From: an uncultured Lachnospiraceae bacterium
GTDB lineage: Bacteria; Bacillota; Clostridia; Lachnospirales; Lachnospiraceae
NCBI GenBank assembly: GCA_910584845.1
Contig: CAJUDH010000019.1
Coordinates: 1-64,000 of the forward strand
Direction of reading: 5' to 3'
Length of the DNA: 64,000 nt
The notes beneath the pieces are model-generated. The model saw only the letters and a list, made by a program, of their open reading frames with translations. It made no database searches and had not been told where the DNA came from. This document shows positions 35,946-43,741 of this stretch, one piece after another. The position numbers were made by a program, and so were the translations under genes. Position 1 is the stretch's first letter, and every line of letters starts with the position of its first letter.

Positions 35946-36557
35946 ATGGGAAATGTCTATGGATATGTACGTGTCAGTACAAGGGAACAAAACGAAGACC
36001 GGCAGCTATTGGCCTTAAATGAAAGGCAGGTGCCGGAAAAGAATATCTATATGGACAAGCAGTCGGGAAAAGATTTTAACCGTCCTAGGTACCGGAAGCT
36101 ATTAAAAAAATTGCGGAAAAGGGATTTATTATATATAAAAAGCATTGACCGGCTGGGGAGGGACTATGAAGAGATCCTGGAACAGTGGAGGGTGCTGACA
36201 AAAGAGAAGGGGATTGATATTGTGGTGCTGGATATGCCGCTTTTGGATACCCGCAGGGGCAGGGATTTGATGGGGACTTTCCTTAGCGACATTGTATTGC
36301 AGGTGTTGTCGTTTGTGGCGGAAAACGAGCGGAAAAATATCCGGGAGAGGCAAAAAGAGGGGATCGAGGCAGCCAGGCTTAGGGGGGTCCAGTTTGGAAG
36401 GCCCCCGAAACCGGATCCGGAAAATTTTGACCAGGTTTATGGGCAATGGCTGGCCAAACGGATATCCGGCGAAGAGGCGGCCAGGCTATGCAACTTTTCT
36501 GTGCCTACGTTCTACCGGCGGGCCAAAAAGCGGAAGGAAGGGATTTGTGGGGGTTAA
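35946..36557 (+). CDS. Small serine recombinase (resolvase/invertase family)
   Basis: 203 residues from the ATG at 35946, eight bases after GGAGG; a GTG at 35940 is too close to that site. The N-terminal catalytic domain has GYVRVSTREQNEDRQ with nucleophile Ser11, then KSIDRLGRDYEEI and LSFVAENERKNIRERQKEGIEAAR (long E helix). The C-terminal GRPPKPDPENFDQVYGQWLAKRISGEEAARLCNFSVPTFYRRAKK is a Hin-like helix-turn-helix. This domain order is that of invertases and resolvases, not of IS607 TnpA, in which the DNA-binding domain comes first. It is followed by inverted repeats and a TnpB-like gene, so site-specific inversion or resolution nearby is plausible. Confidence 0.92.
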   Translation: MGNVYGYVRVSTREQNEDRQLLALNERQVPEKNIYMDKQSGKDFNRPRYRKLLKKLRKRDLLYIKSIDRLGRDYEEILEQWRVLTKEKGIDIVVLDMPLLDTRRGRDLMGTFLSDIVLQVLSFVAENERKNIRERQKEGIEAARLRGVQFGRPPKPDPENFDQVYGQWLAKRISGEEAARLCNFSVPTFYRRAKKRKEGICGG

Positions 36558-36575
36558 GGGGGACAGCTGTTAAGA

Positions 36576-36697
36576 ACAAAGGGTTCGATGAACCGGACCC
36601 TTGCGCCGGAGTGCGTCTGCGTCAGCAGACATTTCCCTTAAGCGCGAAGTGCGCATCCACCGGAGGGTTTTTGCTTTATCGGGCGCAATTTCCTATA
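36576..36697 (+). repeat. Dispersed intergenic repeat, copy 1
   Basis: About 122 bases, starting ACAAAGGGTTCGATGAACCG and ending GCGCAATTTCCTATA. A closely matching copy in opposite orientation lies at 49667-49787. By eye most positions agree, with scattered substitutions and two or three single-base indels. No terminal inverted repeats or target duplications are obvious. Confidence 0.85.
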
Positions 36698-36753
36698 CAG
36701 TAAAAAGGCTTTATCAAAAAGTGTACTTTTTGATAAAGCCTTTTTACTGTATA
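36694..36753. repeat. 60-bp perfect inverted repeat
   Basis: Arms of 29 bases (36694-36722 and 36725-36753) are perfectly complementary and separated only by the dinucleotide GT. The inner part with TTTTT on either side would act as a bidirectional intrinsic terminator. The central 18 bases CAAAAAGTGTACTTTTTG (36715-36732) recur in reverse orientation at 36860-36877. Confidence 0.9.
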
Positions 36754-36763
36754 ACCGACTGTA

Positions 36764-36792
36764 ATTCTACTACAAGAGAGGGAGAATGTCAA
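36764..36792 (-). promoter_or_regulatory. Strong leftward promoter between inverted 18-bp sites
   Basis: Minus strand: -35 TTGACA (36787-36792), 17 bases, -10 TAGAAT (36764-36769). It is the best promoter match in this interval and points away from the TnpB-like gene, into the 60-bp palindrome and towards the 3' end of the recombinase gene. Confidence 0.7.
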
Positions 36793-36859
36793 TAAAATGG
36801 TGTGGTTTTTGGTATTTTCAAATCCTATTTTTAACATTTGAGGCTGGCCGCCCTTTTTC

Positions 36860-36877
36860 CAAAAAGTACACTTTTTG
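36860..36877 (-). repeat. Inverted second copy of the palindrome core
   Basis: CAAAAAGTACACTTTTTG here is the exact reverse complement of CAAAAAGTGTACTTTTTG at 36715-36732. Because the arms are self-complementary, the two copies differ in orientation only by the central dinucleotide (AC here, GT there). They bracket 127 bases that contain the leftward promoter. Confidence 0.85.
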
Positions 36878-36959
36878 AAAAATTTATCCTTAATATTCGT
36901 TTTATGGGCGGGCCTGTTCCACAATCCCATCCACAGCGTATGGGCGAGGAAAAGCAAAA

Positions 36960-38276
36960 ATGCCGAGAGATACCATTTGTAAAATTGTCCGCCAGCACAA
37001 TAAGGGGCCGGTTTCCCCGGAAGATATGCAAAAACTCCTGGAAGTTGCAAAAGATTACGCCAGCGTTAAAAACTACGTATATCTGCGCTATGGAGGAATC
37101 CGGAGCCTGTCAAAGCTTTACCCTGGATATACGGTGCAGAATGAAATGGCCCGCAGCGGCTTAAGGGAACGTTTGGGTATGCCGTCGGTATATTTTTTTC
37201 TTGCGGTTTTTGATGCCGTTTGGGAAATTAAGGCCCATTGGACCCAGGTAAAGTCTTTGGTGTTAAAGCAAATCCATATCCATGAGGGGCTGACGGAGGA
37301 AGAGAAACATTTTCTCCGTTTCCTTTTAAAAGTAAACCATGCTTTTGAGGCAGCCCTTAACGGCACCCCCTTAAACCTTCCCGGGGAAATCCAAAAGCAG
37401 TATGACAAGCTGGCGTCTTCCGTGGATGTGGACAAGCTGAAAAATTATTTGCGCAGGCAGGTGCGCAAGCGCAATAAAAAGCGGCATGTAGATAGGGTGA
37501 AAGGTTTTTCCCTGACAGAACGGGCTTACCGCTATGGGGACCATGGGATCTACATTTCGGTTAAACAGAAAAGGAAACGTATTTTTATCCCATTGACAGA
37601 TGGCAATTGCTACACCAGGCAGTTGTATATCCGCCTGTTTCCAGAACAGGGCGGCGTGGAAATCCGGGCGCCCATAGACGTGGCGGTGAAGGGGCACAGG
37701 GATTATACCCATGCCGTCGGGGTGTCCATGGGGATTACTGCCATGCTGGTGACCCATGAAGGCCACTTATACGGCGAGGAATATGGAAACTACCAAATGC
37801 GCCTGTCTGGATGGCTGCGGGAACAAACGATTTCCTATAGCCAAAACTTTGGGGAGAACCTTGGCAGGAAGAAATACCAGGCGAAAAAGCGCCGTTTGGA
37901 GGATCAGCTCCATTGCTATATCAACCAAGAGCTAAACCGCTTTTTCAGGGAAGAGAAGCCCAAAGTGGTGTACCTGCCCAGGCTTCCCCAAACAGGGGCC
38001 GTCCGGTTGTCGAAAGAAGCCAATTATTTGTTGTCTACATGGCAAAGGGGCTATATAAAAAACAGGCTGATGCAAAAATGCCGGGAGCAGTCCGTGGAAT
38101 TTGTAGAAGTGCCAGGAAAAGGCATCAGCAATACCTGTAGCAGATGCGGATTTGCGGGGGGCAATCAAGGGGATCAATTTATTTGCCCACGGTGCGGGTA
38201 CGAAGGGATGCGGAGGGTAAACGCGGCACAAAATGCAAAAAAACGGGGAGAAGGGCCTGCGTCTGTATCGCGGTAA
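36960..38276 (+). CDS. TnpB/Cas12-like RuvC-fold protein lacking the catalytic residues
   Basis: 438 residues. The C-terminal half follows the TnpB plan: a RuvC-I strand (HAVGVSMGITAMLVTHEG), a basic helix bundle (KKYQAKKRRLEDQLHCYINQELNRFF), a RuvC-II strand (KVVYLPRLP), then YIKNRLMQKC, VEVPGKGISNTCSRCG, a second CPRCG, and RRVNAAQN. The zinc ribbon (Cys393, 396, 409, 412) is intact, but where active TnpB has Asp in GIDxG, Glu in VVEDL and Asp in DVNAA, this protein has Ser256, Pro340 and Arg419. It therefore looks nuclease-dead, while RNA and DNA binding could persist. The N-terminal 170 residues are basic and helical. The start follows GAGGA at 9 bases. The gene lies just after a serine recombinase and an inverted-repeat segment. 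Confidence 0.8.
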   Translation: MPRDTICKIVRQHNKGPVSPEDMQKLLEVAKDYASVKNYVYLRYGGIRSLSKLYPGYTVQNEMARSGLRERLGMPSVYFFLAVFDAVWEIKAHWTQVKSLVLKQIHIHEGLTEEEKHFLRFLLKVNHAFEAALNGTPLNLPGEIQKQYDKLASSVDVDKLKNYLRRQVRKRNKKRHVDRVKGFSLTERAYRYGDHGIYISVKQKRKRIFIPLTDGNCYTRQLYIRLFPEQGGVEIRAPIDVAVKGHRDYTHAVGVSMGITAMLVTHEGHLYGEEYGNYQMRLSGWLREQTISYSQNFGENLGRKKYQAKKRRLEDQLHCYINQELNRFFREEKPKVVYLPRLPQTGAVRLSKEANYLLSTWQRGYIKNRLMQKCREQSVEFVEVPGKGISNTCSRCGFAGGNQGDQFICPRCGYEGMRRVNAAQNAKKRGEGPASVSR

Positions 38277-38687
38277 CCACAGCCGGTATTTGAGGTCCGT
38301 ACCAAGAATGTGGTCATTGGGGCGCCAACCCTGAATAAATGAAGGCAGAGGCCTTGATTTTACCGAAAGGATCAGGGCAGGGGGCCCATGATATAAAAAG
38401 TACATATCTTTGTGGGGCGGTTTCCGTCCGATAAAGCACGGCATTAGAAGGCAGGCAAAAGAGGCTTGCGTATTGGGTATGCCAAGACTCTGCGAACATG
38501 CGTGGGATATGGGGCCTTATATAGGCCAGATGTGAAAGCCGGCCCCGGGCATGAGGTAGCAGGGAGCGAAGCAGGAAATCCATGGCTGTTTGGGAAATAA
38601 AAAATGGTTATGGGGATCCTGCACCACTGTGGAAAGTGGCCAATATTCCTTATTATAGATTGGAAACGGCATCAGGCAGGATGGGGG
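38277..38687 (+). other. Non-coding interval after the TnpB-like gene, candidate guide-RNA region
   Basis: No protein gene is evident. One base out of frame with the end of the TnpB-like gene, a reading GLRLYRGNHSRYLRSVPRMW then SLGRQP and stop (38254-38347) looks protein-like or RNA-constrained. Imperfect hairpins occur, for example CCTTGAT with ATCAGG (38350-38375) and GATAT with ATATC (38390-38411). In active TnpB elements the omega RNA is encoded exactly here, overlapping and following the 3' end of tnpB. Presence of such an RNA is inferred only from position. Confidence 0.35.
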
Positions 38688-41288
38688 ATGGGGCAGGCTA
38701 TGAGAAAGATGCAAAAAGAACAGGCGGAAAAACTGGTTCAAATGCTGGGGCAGGCCCACGAGGAAATCGAAGGGATGCTGGAAAAGGGGCAACGGGATGG
38801 GGCGGCGGCTTTACTCGGACAATGCCAGGAAGGTGCGATCCGGTTAGGGGAAATGATAGAACAATCGGAAGGGGAAGGCTTTGCCACGGTTTCTTTATTG
38901 GAAACATACTGCGAGTTAGCCTATGGGCTTTATGACAATGTGGTCCGGGGCCGGGCCATGGATCCCCGAAACCCTTGTGGAGATTTGCAAAAAGCCTTAA
39001 CCTCAATCAAGGAGAGTATCGAAAAAGAGGTTGCCGTGCGCTTGGAAGTGGTTTTCCTTCCTTATAAAGCGGCTATGTGGGATTCGCTGGAAAGCGTATG
39101 GATGGCAGCCAGGGATGACCAGGGCTGTGACGCTTATGTGGTCCCCATCCCTTATTTTGATAAAAACCCCGACGGCAGTTTGGGGAAAAGACACTATGAA
39201 TGGGATCAATATCCGGATGATGTGCCTGTGACAAGATATGAGGATTATGATTTTGCCCGGCGGCGGCCGGACATGATTTTTATCCACAACCCTTACGATG
39301 CCCATAATTACGTGACCAGCGTGCATCCGTTTTTTTATTCTAAGAATTTAAAACAATACACAGAAAAACTGGTATATATACCGTATTTCATATTAGATGA
39401 AATCGACCCCTTAAACGAAGGGGAAGTCAAGAGGATAGAGGATTTATGTGTGGTCTCCGGAGTGGTCTATGCAGATAAGGTGATTGTCCAGTCTGAATCT
39501 ATGCGGAAAATTTATATTGATTTGATGGACAAAAACATGGCAAGCCCCCAAATCCCCAGATCTTACTGGGAGGATAAGGTATCAGGCTTGGGTTCGCCCA
39601 AGTTGGACAAGCTTTGCCACAGGGGGAAAGGGGAGGTAAAGGTTCCAAAAGAATGGCGAGAGGCCATGGAAAAAAAGGATGGGAGCCCCAAAAAGGTTAT
39701 CTTCTATAATACCAGCGTGGGCGCGTTTTTGCGTTATGAAGAGAAGATGCTGGCAAAAATCCGGGATGTGCTTTCGGTGTTCCGGGAGTACCAGGATGAG
39801 GTGGCATTGCTGTGGAGGCCCCACCCGCTGACGGAAGCGACGATCCAAAGCCTAAGGCCCAAACTGCAAAAGGAGTATGAAGAAATTGTGGAAAAGTACC
39901 GGGAACAGGGGTGGGGGATCTATGACAGCACGGCAGGCTGGAACCGGGCGGTGGAGCTGTGCGACGGGTATTATGGGGACTGGAGTTCGTTGGTGAGGCT
40001 GTGCCGGGAGGCGGGCAAGCCGGTAATGGTGCAGGAGGTAGAAACCATTTCCCATCAACATGGCAGGAGGCTGCGGTTTCTGGACTTTTTGGATGATGGC
40101 AGCCATATTTGGTTTTGCGCTTTATTTACCAGAGGGCTGTTTTGTTTTGACAAAGGCTCAAAAAAGACCCAATTCATTTGCCTGTTGCCAACCGAAACCA
40201 TCCACGAATCCTACCGGGCATTGTGCCTGAAAAACGGTAAATTATATCTGGCGCCGGTTTATGCGGATCATATTGCAATCTATGATATTGCAGCCAAAAA
40301 GATAGAGAAAATCCGATTATCTTCGGATTCAGGCAAATATAGGCGTATGCCATCAAAAAATCAGGCAAATTTTAGCGCGATATATGAATTTGGCAACGAT
40401 CTTTTCTTTGTCCCTTTGTCCTACGGCGCTATTGTGAGGCTGGATACAAAAGATGGCAAGGTTGAGTATTATTCTGATTATGTAGAACCTCTCCTGTCCA
40501 TGATCCATAATGAAAATGCATTTTGGTTTAGCCAAAGCTGTGCGTTGGACGGGAAAATGTATCTTCCTTCTAGTTGTGCCAATGCCTTGGTAGAATTTGA
40601 CATGGCTTCTTGTACTTCTGTTGTTTATAAGGTTGGCGGGAAAGGCGACAGCTACTCCGGCATCTCCTATAGCAAGGGATGTTTTTGGATATTAGGCTAT
40701 AAAGGGGACCGGGTAATAGCCTGGGATAAAGAAGAAGGGGTGAGGGATAAAATACCCTTGGAACGGAAAGGGAAATACTACTCTATTTTGCCTTTTGGGG
40801 AGGGTGTTTTGCGCATCCCATGCAAGGGGAACCTGGCCTGTGATTGGATCCACCCACCAGGGTCCAGCGTTTCTGCCTTGGAGTTGGGGATAGAAAAGAA
40901 GGAAGGACGGGATGTAAGCCCCTATTTTGAAGAAAACAGTGGGGCCTTTTGCGTAAAAATACAAGAAGGGAAGTTCTGGGTTTACTCGGCACAGAGGGAT
41001 TCCCTTTGTGTATTGGATGAAACCGGAAAATATTTGTGGGAATATACATTTGAAGTCCAGGAGGAAGACCTGAAGCAATATATCCAAATGCAGAGCAGCA
41101 AATTGGGCGGCCATTTTAAAGAAAATAAAGAAGGCCCATGGGCTGTTGAAGATTATTTTGATTGGAACCTTGCCTGCTATCTGGAGAATTTGATAAAAAT
41201 GGGTAAAGCCTTTTCTGGCAACAGCGAAGTGCCGGATCCGATTGGCGGCCATATTTTTCGATACTTAAAGGAGGATTTAATTGGGTAA
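38688..41288 (+). CDS. CDP-glycerol glycerophosphotransferase-like protein with beta-propeller-like tail
   Basis: 866 residues from the ATG at 38688 (MGQAMRKMQKEQ), with another possible start at 38700. Residues about 1-100 are helical. The middle (about 110-490) is a GT-B fold of the CDP-glycerol transferase type: RPDMIFIHNPYDAHNYVTSV, KVIFYNTSVGAFL, LLWRPHPLTEATI and GYYGDWSSLVRLC. The last about 370 residues consist of repeated short beta motifs (KNGKLYLAPVYADHIAIYDI, LDGKMYLPSSCANALVEFDM) like a propeller. Likely adds glycerol- or ribitol-phosphate-type units to a surface polymer at the membrane. First gene of the glycan operon; overlaps the next by 8 bases. Confidence 0.8.
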   Translation: MGQAMRKMQKEQAEKLVQMLGQAHEEIEGMLEKGQRDGAAALLGQCQEGAIRLGEMIEQSEGEGFATVSLLETYCELAYGLYDNVVRGRAMDPRNPCGDLQKALTSIKESIEKEVAVRLEVVFLPYKAAMWDSLESVWMAARDDQGCDAYVVPIPYFDKNPDGSLGKRHYEWDQYPDDVPVTRYEDYDFARRRPDMIFIHNPYDAHNYVTSVHPFFYSKNLKQYTEKLVYIPYFILDEIDPLNEGEVKRIEDLCVVSGVVYADKVIVQSESMRKIYIDLMDKNMASPQIPRSYWEDKVSGLGSPKLDKLCHRGKGEVKVPKEWREAMEKKDGSPKKVIFYNTSVGAFLRYEEKMLAKIRDVLSVFREYQDEVALLWRPHPLTEATIQSLRPKLQKEYEEIVEKYREQGWGIYDSTAGWNRAVELCDGYYGDWSSLVRLCREAGKPVMVQEVETISHQHGRRLRFLDFLDDGSHIWFCALFTRGLFCFDKGSKKTQFICLLPTETIHESYRALCLKNGKLYLAPVYADHIAIYDIAAKKIEKIRLSSDSGKYRRMPSKNQANFSAIYEFGNDLFFVPLSYGAIVRLDTKDGKVEYYSDYVEPLLSMIHNENAFWFSQSCALDGKMYLPSSCANALVEFDMASCTSVVYKVGGKGDSYSGISYSKGCFWILGYKGDRVIAWDKEEGVRDKIPLERKGKYYSILPFGEGVLRIPCKGNLACDWIHPPGSSVSALELGIEKKEGRDVSPYFEENSGAFCVKIQEGKFWVYSAQRDSLCVLDETGKYLWEYTFEVQEEDLKQYIQMQSSKLGGHFKENKEGPWAVEDYFDWNLACYLENLIKMGKAFSGNSEVPDPIGGHIFRYLKEDLIG

Positions 41289-42420
41289 ATTATTATTATT
41301 TCATAATGATATGCCAACGCCTGCCCCGCAAAGGTATGAGTGCTTTTTGGGGGAAACCTTGGAATCGGTTATACAGGAAACCATCATCCACCATACTTAT
41401 GGCAACCGGAACACAGGCACTTATTTGATGACAGACGCGTTGAGAAAAATCGTCAAGGCAGACGGGCTTATATCACGTTTTTATGAGTTTGAAGGGCATG
41501 TGGACACGGTGGTAACCAATATCCTCCATCGGATTGGCGGAAACCTTAAGGTTGACATCCCCTATTGGGAAAATATATTGCGCCATGCCCATCGGGTGGT
41601 CCCTTTGTCCCTGGGGTTTGCCTTTCACGATGGGCGGATTGCCCCTTTGGATAAGGGTTTGGAACGTCTGCTGCATATGTTTGCGGAACGTGCCGAATTA
41701 GGGGTGCGAACGGAATATGACGCGGATTTCCTGGAAGGCTGCGGCATAAAAAATGTGAGGGTAATAGGGTGCCCGTCTTTGTTTTATCATATGGACAGGA
41801 GCTTTGGGGTAGATGATTCTTCTCATGGCATAAAACGGGTAAACGTTAATTTTACCACGGATTTTGCAAATTTGGGGATTTCGCAGAAAGATGCCGTGGA
41901 TATTCATTGGAAGTTATTGCTTTATTTTATCCAAAAGCATGAAACCGGCCAATTTCAAGTGGACTATACCATGCAAAAATTGCCTTTTGCCGAAATATGC
42001 GATATTCATGGGATTTTGTTGTCCTATGGCGAGGTCCATCCGTTTTATAAAGAATGCGGAAGGTATTTTTATTCGGTTAAAGATTGGATTGAAGGCATAA
42101 GGGGCAGGGATGATTTCAGCATGGGTTCCCGGTTCCATGGAAATGTCGCGGCGATTTTGTCAGGCGTCCCGGCCTTAATGGTAAATGTAGATAAGCGTAT
42201 GAAGGGGATGAATGATTTCTACAGGATCCCTTCTATAGATATTCACGAGTTTGACAAGGAAAAACCAATCGAATATTATCGGGATTTAGCGGATTACTCT
42301 GAATTTAACAAAATTTATGCAAAACGATACGATAATTTTACGGATTATTGTAAAAGGAACGGAGTGCGTTTAAATGAAGGGAAAGGGGATGAGGGCTATG
42401 GGGGAGAAACCGGCATTTAA
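41281..42420 (+). CDS. Polysaccharide pyruvyl transferase family protein
   Basis: 379 residues from TTG at 41281, six bases after AAAGGAGG. Starts with THHTYGNRNTGTYLMTDAL-like sequence (HHTYGNRNTGTYLMTDALRK), then VVPLSLGFAFHDG, ELGVRTEYDADFLEGCGIKNVRVIGCPSLFYH, and near the end DDFSMGSRFHGNVAAILSGVPALMV, the RFHG motif of the family. Expected to transfer a ketal pyruvate from phosphoenolpyruvate onto a sugar, though many homologues are uncharacterised. Overlaps its neighbours at both ends, so it is inside a tight operon. Confidence 0.85.
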   Translation: MGKLLLFHNDMPTPAPQRYECFLGETLESVIQETIIHHTYGNRNTGTYLMTDALRKIVKADGLISRFYEFEGHVDTVVTNILHRIGGNLKVDIPYWENILRHAHRVVPLSLGFAFHDGRIAPLDKGLERLLHMFAERAELGVRTEYDADFLEGCGIKNVRVIGCPSLFYHMDRSFGVDDSSHGIKRVNVNFTTDFANLGISQKDAVDIHWKLLLYFIQKHETGQFQVDYTMQKLPFAEICDIHGILLSYGEVHPFYKECGRYFYSVKDWIEGIRGRDDFSMGSRFHGNVAAILSGVPALMVNVDKRMKGMNDFYRIPSIDIHEFDKEKPIEYYRDLADYSEFNKIYAKRYDNFTDYCKRNGVRLNEGKGDEGYGGETGI

Positions 42421-43741
42421 AGTATCTGTGGTGATTGCGGTATATAACGCGGAAACATTCCTGCGCCAGTGCCTGGACAGCGTTGCAGGGCAAACCTTGC
42501 GTGATATGGAAATCATTTGCGTCAATGACGGTTCAACGGACGGCTCACTTAAGGTCCTTGAGGAATACGCAAGGCAGGACAGCCGATTTTACATATACAC
42601 CAAAGAAAATGAAGGGTTAGGAGGGGCTTCTGCGCGTAATTATGGCCTGGAACGGGCGCGGGGAGAATATGTCAGCATACTGGACAGCGATGATTTCTTT
42701 GAGCCGGATATGTTGGAAAAAGCCGTAGGGAAGGCGGACCGGACAGGGGCGGATTTCGTTATATTTGGTGGCTTTGAATATGATAACAAAAACGGCAATA
42801 CCTACAAAGTAACCAGTATTTTGAATGAAAAAGCCATTCCGGATAAGGAGGTATTTTCTTGCCACGATTGCCCGGACACAATTTTTCAGCTCTCACAGGG
42901 GATGGCATGGAATAAATTATACCGCCGGTCGTTTCTGGAACAGTATCAGCTGCGTTTTCAGAAAATCAAGTATACAGACGATGCATATTTTACATTTGCC
43001 CATATGGTCCTTGCAGAAAAAATTACGGTTTTGAAGGAGTATTTATGCTATTACCGCATCAATACCGGGAGCAGCCAGACGGATGGGCTTGACCATTATC
43101 CGGATTCCGCATACCTGCCGTATACGGCCTTAAAGGCATCTTTTGTGGAGTGGGGTGTTTATGATGAGGTCAGGCAGAGCTTTATGAATTGTGCAGTATC
43201 TTTTATGCGGTATTTTTATGATAAAATTACCGACTACCATTCCTTCCGGTACCTTCACAATCAATACCGCAACGAGATATTTGAAAAATTGGATATTAAG
43301 GGGAAACCACGCGGCGATTTTTACGATGAACGGACTTTTTTGTGGTGCCAGCAGGTATTGGCAAATTCGCCAGGGGAGATTGCATTTAAATCGGCCCGGG
43401 CACATGGAAGCGACATGACTACCGGGGTTTTGCGCTTTTTGTTCCCATACAGCCAGATTCCCAGGGGAAGCAAAATTGCAGTTTTGGGTGCGGGGATTAT
43501 GGGGAGGCATTATTATTCGCAGCTGATGCTAAGTGGATATTGTGACGTCGTAGTGTGGGCCGAGGCAAAAAACCCGTTCCAATTAAGCTATATCCAGCCC
43601 TACGAAACGCTGCGAAAAGTAGATTTTGACTATGCACTGATTGCTTACGCACAAGAAGGGCTGATTCAAACGGCTATTTCTTACTTGGATGAAATCGGGA
43701 AAGGCAAGATAAAAATTATTATAGGAGGTGCCAATGGATGA
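42374..43741 (+). CDS. Family 2 glycosyltransferase with C-terminal Rossmann-like domain
   Basis: 455 residues. Start may be 42374, 42389 or 42398; the last two follow GGGGATGAGGG. Residues about 17-110 are a GT-A family 2 core: VSVVIAVYNAETFLRQCLDS, EIICVNDGSTDGS and YVSILDSDDFFEPDM (DxD). The last about 95 residues form a separate domain beginning KIAVLGAGIMGRHYYSQL, a Gly-rich dinucleotide-binding-like loop. This extra domain resembles parts of the next two proteins. Overlaps the pyruvyl transferase gene by up to 47 bases. Confidence 0.88.
   Translation: MKGKGMRAMGEKPAFKVSVVIAVYNAETFLRQCLDSVAGQTLRDMEIICVNDGSTDGSLKVLEEYARQDSRFYIYTKENEGLGGASARNYGLERARGEYVSILDSDDFFEPDMLEKAVGKADRTGADFVIFGGFEYDNKNGNTYKVTSILNEKAIPDKEVFSCHDCPDTIFQLSQGMAWNKLYRRSFLEQYQLRFQKIKYTDDAYFTFAHMVLAEKITVLKEYLCYYRINTGSSQTDGLDHYPDSAYLPYTALKASFVEWGVYDEVRQSFMNCAVSFMRYFYDKITDYHSFRYLHNQYRNEIFEKLDIKGKPRGDFYDERTFLWCQQVLANSPGEIAFKSARAHGSDMTTGVLRFLFPYSQIPRGSKIAVLGAGIMGRHYYSQLMLSGYCDVVVWAEAKNPFQLSYIQPYETLRKVDFDYALIAYAQEGLIQTAISYLDEIGKGKIKIIIGGANG

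Noticed and set aside
36446..36703. Peptide-like frame DEPDPCAG...RQQTFPL...KCASTGGF across the dispersed repeat
   Set aside because: The same peptide appears in both repeat copies only because the DNA repeat is conserved; there is no start codon context or domain.
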